This document shows, piece after piece, positions 44,179 through 54,275 of a DNA stretch of 64,000 bases (its first letter is position 1; every line of letters begins with the position of its first letter). A model generated the notes under the pieces. The model did no database searches and was not told the origin of the DNA. It saw only the letters and a program-made list of their open reading frames with translations. This stretch comes from Parazoarcus communis SWub3 = DSM 12120 (GTDB lineage: Bacteria; Pseudomonadota; Gammaproteobacteria; Burkholderiales; Rhodocyclaceae), in contig NZ_QKOE01000018.1 in NCBI RefSeq assembly GCF_003226565.1, forward strand, positions 1 to 64,000, in the 5' to 3' direction. A program made the position numbers and the translations under genes.

Positions 44179-44730
44179 ATGCTTACAGCCCTGATCATCA
44201 TGGCCGGGATCGCCCTGGTCCTTGGCGCGGCACTCGGCTATGCCGCGATCCGTTTCAAGGTCGAGGGCGACCCCCTGGTCGAAAAAATCGATGCCATCCT
44301 GCCGCAAACACAGTGCGGGCAGTGCAGCTATCCAGGTTGCAAACCGTACGCTGAAGCCATTGCCAAGGGCGAGGCGGATATCAATCAATGCCCACCAGGC
44401 GGGGATGAGGGCGTACGTAAACTCGCCGACCTGCTGGGGCGGGAATACAAGCCGCTATCCGAAGAACATGGTGTCGAAAAGCCCAAGTCCGTTGCCCTGA
44501 TCGATGAGCAGACCTGCATCGGCTGCACCCTGTGTATTCAGGCTTGCCCGGTGGATGCCATCGTCGGCGCTGCCAAGCAGATGCATACGGTGGTCGAACC
44601 CCTGTGCACCGGTTGCGAGCTTTGCCTCGCCCCCTGCCCGGTCGATTGCATCACCATGGTACCGGTGCCGGAGACAGTACAGACCTGGAAATGGAAATAC
44701 CCGGTGATTGAAATCAGGAACGTCGCATGA
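44179..44730 (+). CDS. rnfB: Rnf/Rsx complex Fe-S subunit B
   Basis: 183 aa. An N-terminal membrane helix (1-25) leads to a 4Fe-4S domain with [12 protein letters not shown]...CPPGG (near 49-75), then two ferredoxin-type clusters [12 protein letters not shown] (near 114) and [12 protein letters not shown] (near 144). It receives or donates electrons to soluble ferredoxin at the cytoplasmic face. It overlaps rnfC by 4 nt (ATGA). Confidence 0.96.
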   Translation: MLTALIIMAGIALVLGAALGYAAIRFKVEGDPLVEKIDAILPQTQCGQCSYPGCKPYAEAIAKGEADINQCPPGGDEGVRKLADLLGREYKPLSEEHGVEKPKSVALIDEQTCIGCTLCIQACPVDAIVGAAKQMHTVVEPLCTGCELCLAPCPVDCITMVPVPETVQTWKWKYPVIEIRNVA

Positions 44731-46424
44731 TCTCGCGCCTGTTCAGCTTTCGGGGCGGCATCAAGCCCGACGCACACAAGAACGAATCCGCCGAGCAATC
44801 CATTCAGCGGGCGCCGCTGCCGGCTGCATTGGTTGTCCCGCTGCGCCAGAGTACCCGAGCCACAGCTCGCTGCGTGGTCAGTGTCGGTGACAAGGTCCTG
44901 AAGGGGCAGCGCATCGGTGAACCCGAGGGAGGGCTCTCCACTGCCGTCCACGCACCGACTTCAGGCACAGTAACCGAAGTGGGCCTGTTTCCTCTCGCCC
45001 ATCCCTCAGGCCTCGATACGCGCTGTGTGGTGATCGAACCCGATGGCGAAGACCGATGGATCGAACTCAAGCCCTTTGACTACCATTCAGCCAGCCGTCA
45101 GCAAGCCCTGAACCAGTTGCGCGATTGCGGCATCGTCGGCTTGGGCGGGGCAACCTTTCCCAGCCACATCAAGCTTGGCAAGGGCAGCGGTATCGACACC
45201 CTGATTCTCAATGGTGCCGAATGCGAACCCTGGATCACCTGCGACGACCGACTGATGCGCGAGCGCGCCGCGGACATTCTTTCGGGTGCCACCATCCTGC
45301 GCGAACTCATCGGCGCCCGTGAGCTGATCATTGGAGTCGAGGACAACAAGCCACAGGCCATTGCTGCCATGCGCGAGGCGGCAGCAAGTCGTGAGGCGGG
45401 CATCCGCGTCGTGCCGGTCCCCTCGCTCTACCCCGCAGGCGGCGAGAAACAACTGATCCGCGTACTGACCGGCGTCGAGATCCCCTACGGCAAGCTTGCC
45501 GGCGAATTCGGCATTCAGTGCTTCAACGTGGGTACCGCGCATGCCGTGTACCGCGCCCTGGCGCATGGTGAGCCGCTGGTTTCCCGCGTCGTCACGCTGA
45601 CGGGCAATGTTGAGCGGCCGGGAAACTACGAGGTGCTGATCGGTACCCCGATCACCCACCTGCTCTCCCTGTGCCGGCCACGGCCAGATACCGACCGTAC
45701 CCTGATGGGGGGGCCGATGATGGGTTTTGCCTTGCCGCGGCTCGATGTACCGGTGGTCAAGGGCACCAACTGCATCATCTCGGCTTCGCCCGCCCTGTTT
45801 CCACCTCCGCCACCCGAGCAGCCCTGCATACGCTGCGGAGAATGCGCGCGTGCCTGCCCGGCGGAACTGCAGCCTTTCGAGCTCTACTGGTTCAGCCGTG
45901 CAAAGAACTTCGGCAAGGCACAGGAATACAAGCTGTTCGACTGCATCGAGTGCGGTTGCTGTGCATACGTCTGCCCTGCCCATATTCCACTGGTGGACTA
46001 CTACCGCTTCGCCAAGAGCGAGATCTGGGCGCGCGAGCGTGAAAAGGCTGCAGCCGATCAGGCGCGTGACCGTTTCGAGTTCCGCAACTTCCGCCAGGAA
46101 CGCGAGAAAGAAGAAAAAGCCGCAAAACTGGCGGCCAAGGCAGCCGAAACTCGCGCCAAGCTGGCAGACACGTCGGCCACACCGGCCGATGCCGCGACCC
46201 CGCCAGCAGGGGAAACCGCCGAGGACCCAAAGAAGGCGCTGATCGCCGCTGCCCTCGCACGCGCCAAGGCTCAGAAGGCGGCTGCGCAGCCCAAGAATAC
46301 CGAAGCGCTCAGTCCGGAAACGGAAGCCGAGATCGCCGAGATCGAAGCACGCCGGAAACGTGCGCAGGAAAGCGCCAACACCTCTGCCTCGCCCAGCGAG
46401 CGCACGCCCGAAACCGGGGCCTGA
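44727..46424 (+). CDS. rnfC: Rnf/Rsx complex NADH/FMN subunit C
   Basis: 565 aa. An SLBB/NuoF-like N-terminal part with [14 protein letters not shown] (near 135) for FMN/NADH binding, [12 protein letters not shown], then two 4Fe-4S motifs [12 protein letters not shown] (near 368) and [12 protein letters not shown] (near 407). A highly charged Ala/Lys/Glu tail covers about 445-565, predicted coiled coil, as in many proteobacterial RnfC. It oxidises NADH or reduces NAD. The ATG at 44727 overlaps the rnfB stop. Confidence 0.96.
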   Translation: MISRLFSFRGGIKPDAHKNESAEQSIQRAPLPAALVVPLRQSTRATARCVVSVGDKVLKGQRIGEPEGGLSTAVHAPTSGTVTEVGLFPLAHPSGLDTRCVVIEPDGEDRWIELKPFDYHSASRQQALNQLRDCGIVGLGGATFPSHIKLGKGSGIDTLILNGAECEPWITCDDRLMRERAADILSGATILRELIGARELIIGVEDNKPQAIAAMREAAASREAGIRVVPVPSLYPAGGEKQLIRVLTGVEIPYGKLAGEFGIQCFNVGTAHAVYRALAHGEPLVSRVVTLTGNVERPGNYEVLIGTPITHLLSLCRPRPDTDRTLMGGPMMGFALPRLDVPVVKGTNCIISASPALFPPPPPEQPCIRCGECARACPAELQPFELYWFSRAKNFGKAQEYKLFDCIECGCCAYVCPAHIPLVDYYRFAKSEIWAREREKAAADQARDRFEFRNFRQEREKEEKAAKLAAKAAETRAKLADTSATPADAATPPAGETAEDPKKALIAAALARAKAQKAAAQPKNTEALSPETEAEIAEIEARRKRAQESANTSASPSERTPETGA

Positions 46425-46428
46425 TCCG

Positions 46429-47430
46429 ATGATCCATTCACCCTACATCCGTAAGCCGGCAAGCATACAGCGCGTCATGTTCACCGTGCTGCTTGCGTTG
46501 ACACCCGGTATTGCAGCTTACGTCTGGCAGATCGGTGCCGGCATCCTGGTCAATCTGCTGATCGCCACGGTAACCGCGCTTGTCGCCGAAGCCCTGATCC
46601 TGCGTCTGCGCAAGCGTCCCGTCGCAATCGCCATCGGCGACTTGTCCGCGGTGGTCACTGCCTGGCTTGTCGCGCTCGCGTTTCCGCCGGTGGTGCCTTG
46701 GTGGTTGACCGTGATCGCGGTTTCGATCGCCATCATTGCAGTCAAGCATCTTTACGGCGGGCTGGGCCAGAACCCGTTCAACCCTGCGATGGCGGCCTAC
46801 TGCACGATGATCGTGGCCTACCCCTCGCTGATGTCGCAGTGGCCCGCGGCCGGCGGTATCGATTTTTCCACTCAGCTGAACCTGATCCTCGGCGGGGTGC
46901 GTGAACTCGATGCCATTACCGGTGCCACCGCACTCGATACGCTACGTACGGGTTTGCGCGCCGACGGAACCGTTGGCAGTGTGATGCAGGCTGGCGTCTT
47001 TGGCCTTGCGGGCGGACGCGGTTGGGAGTGGATTGCTGGCGGCTATCTGCTGGGAGGTCTGTTCCTGTTGGCAACCCGGACCATTACCTGGCATCTGCCG
47101 GTCGGTTTTCTTGCGGGCCTGGCCAGCACCGCCGCCTTGTTCTGGATCTTCCACCCCGATCAATTCGCCTCCCCCTTGTTCCATCTGGCTTCCGGCGGCG
47201 CGATGCTGGCCGCCTTCTTCATCGTCACCGACCCAGTCTCCGGCGCGACCACGCCACGTGGCAAGCTGATTTTTGCCGCCGGCGTCGGGCTGATTGCTTA
47301 CCTGATCCGCGCGTTCGGGGCCTACCCCGAGGGGATTGCGTTCGCGGTGCTGCTGATGAACATCTGCGTGCCGCTGATCGACATGAAGACCCAGCCGTCG
47401 GTATTCGGCCATCGAGGGAACGGCAAATGA
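46429..47430 (+). CDS. rnfD: Rnf/Rsx complex membrane flavoprotein D
   Basis: 333 aa from MIHSPYIRKPASIQRVMF at 46429, 4 nt after the rnfC stop. Multiple membrane helices. The covalent FMN site SGATTP in VTDPVSGATTPRGK near 266 is intact. LYGGLGQNPFNPAMAAY near 105 is typical. Its TGA overlaps rnfG's ATG (ATGA), keeping subunit stoichiometry tight. Works with RnfG and RnfE in ion translocation. Confidence 0.95.
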   Translation: MIHSPYIRKPASIQRVMFTVLLALTPGIAAYVWQIGAGILVNLLIATVTALVAEALILRLRKRPVAIAIGDLSAVVTAWLVALAFPPVVPWWLTVIAVSIAIIAVKHLYGGLGQNPFNPAMAAYCTMIVAYPSLMSQWPAAGGIDFSTQLNLILGGVRELDAITGATALDTLRTGLRADGTVGSVMQAGVFGLAGGRGWEWIAGGYLLGGLFLLATRTITWHLPVGFLAGLASTAALFWIFHPDQFASPLFHLASGGAMLAAFFIVTDPVSGATTPRGKLIFAAGVGLIAYLIRAFGAYPEGIAFAVLLMNICVPLIDMKTQPSVFGHRGNGK

Positions 47431-48092
47431 GCAGCGCACGTTACACCGCGACCCGAACCTCGCTGCGTACCGCAGCCATCATGGTGGGCTTTACCGCCAT
47501 ATTCACCGCGATCATGGCATTTACCTTCGATACCACGCGCCCTGCGATCGAGGCCGCCCGTATCGAGGAGCAGATGCGACTGATCGACGAAGTCCTGCCA
47601 CGTGACCGCTACGACAATCTGTTGCTGGAGGACTTCGTCGATGTTGGTCCTCATCCGGCACTGGCTGGCAACCGTGTCAGCCGGATCTGGCGCGCACGCA
47701 AGGCTGGCCAGCCCGTCGCACTGATTGCTGAATCCAGCGCACCCGATGGCTACGCCGGTCGAATCGAACTGATCGTCGCCATTCAAGCCGACGGAACCGT
47801 GTCCGGCGTCCGCGTCACCGCGCACAAGGAAACGCCGGGGCTGGGTGACTACATTGACCCACGCAAGGACCGCAACAAGACGCGGCCATGGATTTCCCAG
47901 TTCGTCGCGGTCGACTGGAATGCCATCGAGGCGTCAAAGTGGACCGTGCGCAAGGACGGCGGCGTATTCGATTATCACACCGGCGCCACCATCAGCGCAC
48001 GCGCAGTCACGCGCGCAGTCGGGCGTACCGTGGGCCATGTCGTCGAACAGCGCGATGCCCTGTTTGCAGCACCGTCCGCCAGCCGGCTTTGA
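47427..48092 (+). CDS. rnfG: Rnf/Rsx complex periplasmic flavoprotein G
   Basis: 221 aa from MSSARYTATRTSLRTA at 47427. One N-terminal membrane helix (about 12-34) precedes the periplasmic FMN domain. The flavinylation motif reads TGATISARAV near 193, with Ser at the final position where many RnfG/NqrC have Thr for covalent FMN attachment. Other family features (TAHKETPGLGDYID) are present. A longer upstream frame inside rnfD is not conserved. Confidence 0.93.
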   Translation: MSSARYTATRTSLRTAAIMVGFTAIFTAIMAFTFDTTRPAIEAARIEEQMRLIDEVLPRDRYDNLLLEDFVDVGPHPALAGNRVSRIWRARKAGQPVALIAESSAPDGYAGRIELIVAIQADGTVSGVRVTAHKETPGLGDYIDPRKDRNKTRPWISQFVAVDWNAIEASKWTVRKDGGVFDYHTGATISARAVTRAVGRTVGHVVEQRDALFAAPSASRL

Positions 48093-48103
48093 GGATCAGG
48101 ATC

Positions 48104-48817
48104 ATGAACAGCCAGATGTTTCGCGACAGCGCATATAACGGTCTGTGGAAGCAGAACCCGGGGCTCGCGCAGTTGCTTGGCCTGTGCCCCATCCTCGCGG
48201 TCAGTACCAACATCGTCAACTCGGTCAGTCTTGGTCTGGCCACCATCCTCGTCATGGCTGTTGCCAACCTGGCTGTCGCCTCGTTGAGGAACTTCATTCC
48301 CTATGAGATCCGCATCCCGGTCTTCATCCTGATCATTGCTGCCCTGGTTACCGTGGTAGACCTGGGCTTCAACGCCTATTTCCATAGCCTCTATCTGGTA
48401 CTGGGCATCTTCATTCCACTCATCGTCACCAACTGCATCGTACTTGCGCGGGTAGAAGCCTATGCCGCCAAGAATGACGCCCTGTCATCGACGGTAGACG
48501 GCATCCTGATGGGCCTGGGGCTGGTGTGGGTACTGGCGCTGCTGGGTGGCATACGCGAGTTGCTCGGCAGCGGTACCCTGCTGTCCGGTATCGAGATGGT
48601 GATTCCGGGTCTTGAAGGTTTTTCAGTATTTGGCGATGACTATCCCGGTTTCCTGATCGCCGTGCTGCCGCCGGGCGCCTTCTTCGCACTGGGTTGCCTG
48701 ATTGCCGGCTACAACGCAATCAATACCCATCGCGCGGCCCGGGCGCGGCTCAAACCCGCCCGACCGGGCCCGGCGCAGGGACAGCCTGCTGCCGAAGTGA
48801 CTCAGGCAGCGGGTTGA
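48104..48817 (+). CDS. rnfE: Rnf/Rsx complex membrane subunit E
   Basis: 237 aa from MNSQMFRDSAYNGLWKQNPGLAQLLGLCPILAVS at 48104. Six membrane helices; LGLCPILAVSTNIVN and IVTNCIVLARVEAYA give the paired RnfA/RnfE Cys sites for the intramembrane cluster. A short Pro/Ala-rich C-terminal tail is added. It lies 11 nt after rnfG and 11 nt before nth. Confidence 0.95.
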   Translation: MNSQMFRDSAYNGLWKQNPGLAQLLGLCPILAVSTNIVNSVSLGLATILVMAVANLAVASLRNFIPYEIRIPVFILIIAALVTVVDLGFNAYFHSLYLVLGIFIPLIVTNCIVLARVEAYAAKNDALSSTVDGILMGLGLVWVLALLGGIRELLGSGTLLSGIEMVIPGLEGFSVFGDDYPGFLIAVLPPGAFFALGCLIAGYNAINTHRAARARLKPARPGPAQGQPAAEVTQAAG

Positions 48818-48828
48818 CCGTGGCACGA

Positions 48829-49461
48829 ATGAAACGGGAGGCGATCCGGGCATTTTTCGAGCGCTTGTCTGCCGCCAATCCGCATCCCCAGACTGAGCTC
48901 GAGTACGCCTCGCCCTACCAATTGCTGGTCGCGGTGGTACTGTCCGCGCAGGCGACCGACAAAAGTGTCAACATCGCCACCCGGCGCCTGTTTGCTGCGG
49001 CACCAACGCCAGAAGCGATGATCTCGCTGACCGAGGACGAAGTCGCCGAGCACATCAAGACCATCGGCCTGTTCCGCAACAAGGCCAAAAATACCCTGGC
49101 GCTGTCGCGTTTGCTGCTGGAGCGCCACGGCGGAGAGGTGCCCTGCGATCGAGAGGCGCTCGAAGCTTTGCCTGGCGTCGGTCGCAAGACGGCCAATGTG
49201 GTCCTGAACACGGTCTTCCGTCTGCCGGTGATGGCGGTGGATACGCATATATTCCGTGTATCCAATCGCACCGGGCTCGCCCCCGGCAAGGACGTGGTCG
49301 AGGTCGAGAACGCCCTGATGCGACGGGTCCCCAAGGACTTCCTGCTGGATGCCCACCACTGGCTGATCCTGCATGGTCGCTATGTCTGTACGGCACGCAA
49401 ACCCCTGTGCGCAGCATGCCAGGTCAGCGATCTGTGCACCTTCCGCGACAAGACCGCCTGA
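48829..49461 (+). CDS. nth: Endonuclease III
   Basis: 210 aa from MKREAIRAFFERL at 48829 (a GTG at 48820 would add three residues). Helix-hairpin-helix LPGVGRKTANVV with the catalytic Lys near 120, catalytic Asp in VDTHIFRVSNR near 138, and the 4Fe-4S cluster C-x6-C-x2-C-x5-C in CTARKPLCAACQVSDLC near the end. It removes oxidised pyrimidines and nicks AP sites. The rnf-nth order matches the E. coli rsx-nth operon. Confidence 0.96.
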   Translation: MKREAIRAFFERLSAANPHPQTELEYASPYQLLVAVVLSAQATDKSVNIATRRLFAAAPTPEAMISLTEDEVAEHIKTIGLFRNKAKNTLALSRLLLERHGGEVPCDREALEALPGVGRKTANVVLNTVFRLPVMAVDTHIFRVSNRTGLAPGKDVVEVENALMRRVPKDFLLDAHHWLILHGRYVCTARKPLCAACQVSDLCTFRDKTA

Positions 49462-49496
49462 ACGGGTCGATCCCGCCACAACTGACGGAGCCTTAG

Positions 49497-49928
49497 ATGT
49501 TCAATCCTTCCCGTGATCAGGTTCGCACCTTCTTCATCGAATCCTGGCGCAAGCATCGCGAGCGTGAGGTACTGACCCAGCTTGAAGCACTGGCCTGTCA
49601 GCTGATCGAGCATCACCCCGAGTACCATTCCATCATCGAAGACCCCGATTCGGTGGATCGCGACTTCGCGCCGGAGGATGGTCAGGTCAACCCCTTCCTG
49701 CATCTGTCCCTGCACCTCGCCATCGAGGAGCAATTGTCCATCGATCAGCCCCCTGGCTTGCGGGCGGCCTTCGATACGCTCTGCCAACGCCATGGCGATC
49801 GTCACGCGGCCCTGCACGATGTGCTCGAATGTCTCGGTGAAACCATTTTCAATGCCCAGCGCGCTGGCAGTCCTCCGGACGGCGCAGCCTACCTGAGCAG
49901 TGTTTGCCGTCGCGCCAGCCTGCCTTGA
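49497..49928 (+). CDS. DUF1841 family protein
   Basis: 143 aa. MFNPSRDQVRTFFIESWRKHRE at the start and NPFLHLSLHLAIEEQLSIDQPPGLR near 64 are the DUF1841 pattern found across betaproteobacteria. All-helical, cytoplasmic, with several conserved His (HLSLHL, RHGDRHAALHD) that could bind metal. Function unknown. It follows nth by 35 nt and probably ends the rnf transcript. Confidence 0.82.
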   Translation: MFNPSRDQVRTFFIESWRKHREREVLTQLEALACQLIEHHPEYHSIIEDPDSVDRDFAPEDGQVNPFLHLSLHLAIEEQLSIDQPPGLRAAFDTLCQRHGDRHAALHDVLECLGETIFNAQRAGSPPDGAAYLSSVCRRASLP

Positions 49929-50043
49929 GCCAGTCTCGGCGATGTCAGCCGTGACGTCGCCCCTCAAACCATGCTGGCTTCGCCTGTCGACAGCGGCTAT
50001 GCTCGCCCTGTAGCGCCTGTTCCGGCCCCTTTCGGAGGTGTTC

Positions 50044-51186
50044 ATGAATCGACTGCATGGCTTGCTGACCCGTACCTTGCTGAGCTTCGGCATACTCCTG
50101 TCGCCCCTTGCCGCAGCACAGACCGGGATCGGCGACAACCGCATCCTGATCGGCCAGTCTGCTGCGCTCAGCGGTCCAGCGGCCGAACTTGGCCGGGAGA
50201 TGCAACTAGGAGCGAAGGTCTATCTTGATGCGCTCAATGCACAGGGTGGGGTCAATGAACGCAAGATCGAACTCATCTCGCTTGATGACGGTTACGAGCC
50301 AGAACGAGCCGCCGAGAACACCCGCAAACTGATCAACGAACACAAGGTATTCGCCCTGTTCGGCTACGTCGGCACCCCGACCAGCCTGGCTGCCCTGCCG
50401 ATCTTCACCGAAAACCAGGTTCCCTTCATTGGTGCCTTTACCGGTGCAGAAGCCTTGCGGACCCCCTTCAACCGGCATATTTTCAACGTCCGTGCGAGCT
50501 ATTTCGATGAAACAGAGCGCATCGTCGAACAGTTGGTCACGACCGGCGTACGCAACATCGCGGTGTTCTATCAGAACGACACCTACGGCAAGGCGGGTCT
50601 GGAGGGGGTTGAACGCGCATTGAAGAAGCGCAACCTTGAACTGGGGGTCACTGCCACCGTCGAACGCAACTCCACCGACGTCAAGGCAGCTGTCCAGACC
50701 CTGCTCAAGGCGTCTCCGGATGCCGTGATCCAGATCAGTGCCTATGCATCATGCGCTGCACTGATCCGTGAGATGCGCAAGAGCGGCAGTTTCGCTTCGT
50801 TTTACAACGTGTCGTTTGTTGGCAGCCGGGCGTTGGCAAACGAACTGGGGCCGGATGCGGCCGGCGTAGTGATCTCCCAGGTCGTGCCCTTGCCCTGGGG
50901 CGGCATCGAACCTGTCGTACGTGATTACCAGAAGGCCATGCAGAGAGCCGGGCACACCGACTATTCCTTCACCAGTCTGGAAGGCTACATCGCCGCTCGG
51001 GTCATGGTCGAAGGCCTGCGTCGCGCCGGACGCAACCTGACCCGCGACGGATTGATCAGCGCACTGGAGTCGATGAACAATCACGACGCGGGAGGCTTTG
51101 CGATCAGCTTCTCGCCGCGCAACCACAATGGCTCGAGCTATGTCGACCTGACCATCCTGTCTCGCAACGGTCGTTTCGTCCGCTGA
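50044..51186 (+). CDS. Periplasmic binding protein, branched-chain amino acid (LivK-like) type
   Basis: 380 aa from ATG at 50044, chosen because GGAGG (50034-50038) sits just before it. Signal peptide MNRLHGLLTRTLLSFGILLSPLAAA is cut before QTGIGD. ABC peripla_BP type I fold: LIGQSAALSGPAAELGREMQLGAKVYLDALNAQGG near 35, and FYQNDTYGKAG near 175. It binds a small ligand (amino acid, urea, aromatic acid) in the periplasm. No ABC permease or ATPase neighbours it, so it may feed a distant transporter or act as a sensor ligand protein. Confidence 0.87.
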   Translation: MNRLHGLLTRTLLSFGILLSPLAAAQTGIGDNRILIGQSAALSGPAAELGREMQLGAKVYLDALNAQGGVNERKIELISLDDGYEPERAAENTRKLINEHKVFALFGYVGTPTSLAALPIFTENQVPFIGAFTGAEALRTPFNRHIFNVRASYFDETERIVEQLVTTGVRNIAVFYQNDTYGKAGLEGVERALKKRNLELGVTATVERNSTDVKAAVQTLLKASPDAVIQISAYASCAALIREMRKSGSFASFYNVSFVGSRALANELGPDAAGVVISQVVPLPWGGIEPVVRDYQKAMQRAGHTDYSFTSLEGYIAARVMVEGLRRAGRNLTRDGLISALESMNNHDAGGFAISFSPRNHNGSSYVDLTILSRNGRFVR

Positions 51187-51214
51187 ACGGCGTGGCGAGA
51201 CGCGGCTTGGCCAG

Positions 51215-51544
51215 TCAGCGCTTGAACACCAGGCCTGGCTGGCTGGCGTACCAGGCAGCCAGATCTGCAAGATCCTGCCGGCTCAGACTCTCAACCTGCG
51301 ACGCCATGATGGGATTCTTGCGTTCGCCGTGCTTGTAGGCAAGCAGGGCCTGGAGCAGATAGTCCTCATACTGCCCTCCGATGCGTGGAAATTCCGGCGT
51401 CGGGCTGTTGCCATCGACGCCATGACAGGCTGCGCAGACTGTCGATTTCGCCTGCCCTCGCACCGGATCGCCGGCCAGTGCGGAAGGGGACAGGACAAGC
51501 GCTGCGGCAAGCACGCCCAAGCGTCGCATCATCTGCACCTTCAT
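51215..51544 (-). CDS. Monohaem class I cytochrome c (c4/c5-like half), second of a pair
   Basis: 109 aa. Signal peptide MKVQMMRRLGVLAAALVLSPSALA, then the haem motif CAACH in STVCAACHGVDGN near 40 and the axial Met in NPIMASQVESLS near 79. It resembles one half of a dihaem cytochrome c4 (GGQYEDYLLQALLAYKHGERKN). It should carry electrons in the periplasm. Its start overlaps the previous cytochrome's stop by 4 nt, so the two are coupled and may act as a pair. Confidence 0.9.
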   Translation of the reverse strand: MKVQMMRRLGVLAAALVLSPSALAGDPVRGQAKSTVCAACHGVDGNSPTPEFPRIGGQYEDYLLQALLAYKHGERKNPIMASQVESLSRQDLADLAAWYASQPGLVFKR

Positions 51545-51861
51545 TTGACACCTCCGTAGTAGGCAGCGAGATCGGCCATGTCCTGATCAGACAAGCTACC
51601 GGCAATACCCTGCATGCTGGGGTGGCTGCGCTCACCGCTCTTGTAGGCCTGGAGCGCACGGACAATATATTCGGGATGTTGCCCGCCGAGTTTCGGAACC
51701 GCATACACCTCGGGATACCCCGTCCGGTAGCCTGGGATGCCATGGCAGCCGATACAGGCGGAAAGCTTGCCTTTGGCGGCGACCGGGTCGCCCCCGACCG
51801 CGGAAGCAAGGGTAAAGGTGCCAGCCAATGCAATCGCCACAAGCAGATGTCGTCTCTGCAT
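51541..51861 (-). CDS. Monohaem class I cytochrome c, first of a pair
   Basis: 106 aa. Signal peptide MQRRHLLVAIALAGTFTLASA, haem motif CIGCH near 36, axial Met in HPSMQGIAGSLS near 82, and GGQHPEYIVRALQAYKSGERSHP matching its neighbour. Two separate monohaem proteins here correspond to the two domains of cytochrome c4, suggesting a split c4. It lies divergent from the MoxR gene with 145 nt between starts. Confidence 0.9.
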   Translation of the reverse strand: MQRRHLLVAIALAGTFTLASAVGGDPVAAKGKLSACIGCHGIPGYRTGYPEVYAVPKLGGQHPEYIVRALQAYKSGERSHPSMQGIAGSLSDQDMADLAAYYGGVK

Positions 51862-51972
51862 GATGTCTCCTCTCTGCGGGTTTGAGTCCGAAACTCGCCA
51901 CAGACACGAGGTCCGGCCATACGAGGGCGTATTGATTTGCTGATCGCGCCCATCTCCAACGAACCCTAGCCC

Positions 51973-51978
51973 TATAAT
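51973..51978 (+). promoter_or_regulatory. -10 element upstream of the MoxR gene
   Basis: TATAAT lies 29 nt before the ATG at 52007, with AGAGGA as ribosome site. No matching -35 is seen at 16-18 bp. Confidence 0.4.
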
Positions 51979-52006
51979 CGCAATAAATTAATCAGAGGAT
52001 TCCCCG

Positions 52007-52861
<855 letters not shown>

Positions 52862-52871
52862 GGACCGGGCA

Positions 52872-54272
52872 ATGCTGAAGGCTTTGTGGAATTGGCTGTT
52901 CGGACGCAAACAAGTGGTGCTGGCCAGGGTGCCCACCCCTGCGGGCGGACCATCCGTGCCCACTGCACCCATCGACCAACTCAATCGGCAGGCGCCGCTG
53001 CAGGCTGCACCTGCCCCTTCACCACAGTCGGAGATGGGGCCGACCTTCATCTGTCGTGAAGCCATCCTCAGTCGCCAGCAGAAGATCGCCGGTTATCACT
53101 TCCTGCTGCAGGAGTCAGCCCGAAACCGCATTCGTAACAGCAGCCGGCGTGTTCATCACCTGTACGCCGAGATCCTCGTCAGCAGCCTGGTCAAGGCCGA
53201 TATCGGCAAGTTGCTGGGCGCGCGTCTGGCCTTTGTCGATCTACCGGACTCCTTTCTCGACCATCCGTGCATCCGCCAGCTTCCGCCAAGGAACACGGTT
53301 CTGGTCATCCAGCCTCACCCAGAGGCGGATGGCCCAGGCCCGGAGACGCTGATGACGCATGTCCGCAGCCTGAAAAGTGCAGGCTACAGGATCGGCGTTC
53401 CCGACCCCATCTCCACGCCGCAGTTGATCTCCTTGTTGCCCGAGGCCGATGTAGTCGTCGTGCGTGCGCCTCAACTTGATGCCGAACAAGCACTCAGCCT
53501 GTCTACAACGATGCTTGAAAAGGCGTCACAAGCGGCGCTACTGGCACGCGACCTGCCCGGCCTGGAGGACTTCCGGTTCTGCTTTCAGCTAGGCTGCAGC
53601 TTGTTCCAGGGACCTTTCATCACCAGTCGCGAGGACTGGCGGGACCGCAATCTCGGGCCCAATACGGCCCGTCTTGCCGAACTCGTTTCCAAGCTGCGCA
53701 AGGATGCCGACTCCGCAGAAATCGTTGCCCTGCTCAAGCATGATGCCGCCCTCACTGTCCGTTTGCTACGTTACATCAACGCAGCGGCCAATGGCTTGTC
53801 GGAGCAGGTCTCCTCGGTCGAGCGAGCCTTTGCCTTGCTTGGAAGGGAAAAGCTGTATCGGTGGGTCACCTTGTTGCTGTGCAGTGCGGACCATGGCGGG
53901 GAACGCAGTTCCGCTGCGCTGGAGAGTGCCCTGATCCGGGCACGGATGCTCGAACTGCTGGCCGCAGAGCGCAGCCCGACTGAACGCGAAGCACTCTTCC
54001 TGACCGGTCTGATCTCGCTGATCGATGTCATTCTTGAAGTACCAATGGAGCGGGCCCTCACCCTCCTGGCTGTCGCACCGGACATCGAAGCCGCTTTGCT
54101 TCGCGGGCAAGGCCCGCTGGCATCCCGTCTGGCCTTGGCGCAAGCCTGCGAGCGCAGCGATGCCGACGCCATCAGAAGCGCAGCCGAGACCTGCGGCGTG
54201 ACGCCGGAGTTTGCAGCCCAGTGCCATTTCGATGCACTGGCCTGGGCCTTGTCGTTGCAGCAGGAGTCCTGA
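52872..54272 (+). CDS. Degenerate EAL plus HDOD domain signalling protein
   Basis: 466 aa. After a Pro/Ala-rich N-terminus (about 25-60), residues about 60-245 look like a degenerate EAL domain of the YuxH type (FICREAILSRQQKIAGYHFLLQES; CFQLGCSLFQGPFIT), lacking the EAL and acidic metal motifs, so no c-di-GMP hydrolysis is expected. About 260-440 is an HDOD domain (LVSKLRKDADSAEIVALLKHDAALTVRLLRYINAA). Such proteins act as signal-output scaffolds. It lies 10 nt after moxR and 3 nt before the VWA gene, an unusual insertion in a MoxR-VWA pair. Confidence 0.82.
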   Translation: MLKALWNWLFGRKQVVLARVPTPAGGPSVPTAPIDQLNRQAPLQAAPAPSPQSEMGPTFICREAILSRQQKIAGYHFLLQESARNRIRNSSRRVHHLYAEILVSSLVKADIGKLLGARLAFVDLPDSFLDHPCIRQLPPRNTVLVIQPHPEADGPGPETLMTHVRSLKSAGYRIGVPDPISTPQLISLLPEADVVVVRAPQLDAEQALSLSTTMLEKASQAALLARDLPGLEDFRFCFQLGCSLFQGPFITSREDWRDRNLGPNTARLAELVSKLRKDADSAEIVALLKHDAALTVRLLRYINAAANGLSEQVSSVERAFALLGREKLYRWVTLLLCSADHGGERSSAALESALIRARMLELLAAERSPTEREALFLTGLISLIDVILEVPMERALTLLAVAPDIEAALLRGQGPLASRLALAQACERSDADAIRSAAETCGVTPEFAAQCHFDALAWALSLQQES

Positions 54273-54275
54273 GCG

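Noticed and set aside
48829-49461. nth GTG start at 48820
   Set aside because: It only adds three residues; ATG 48829 gives the conserved N-terminus, though the GTG cannot be excluded.
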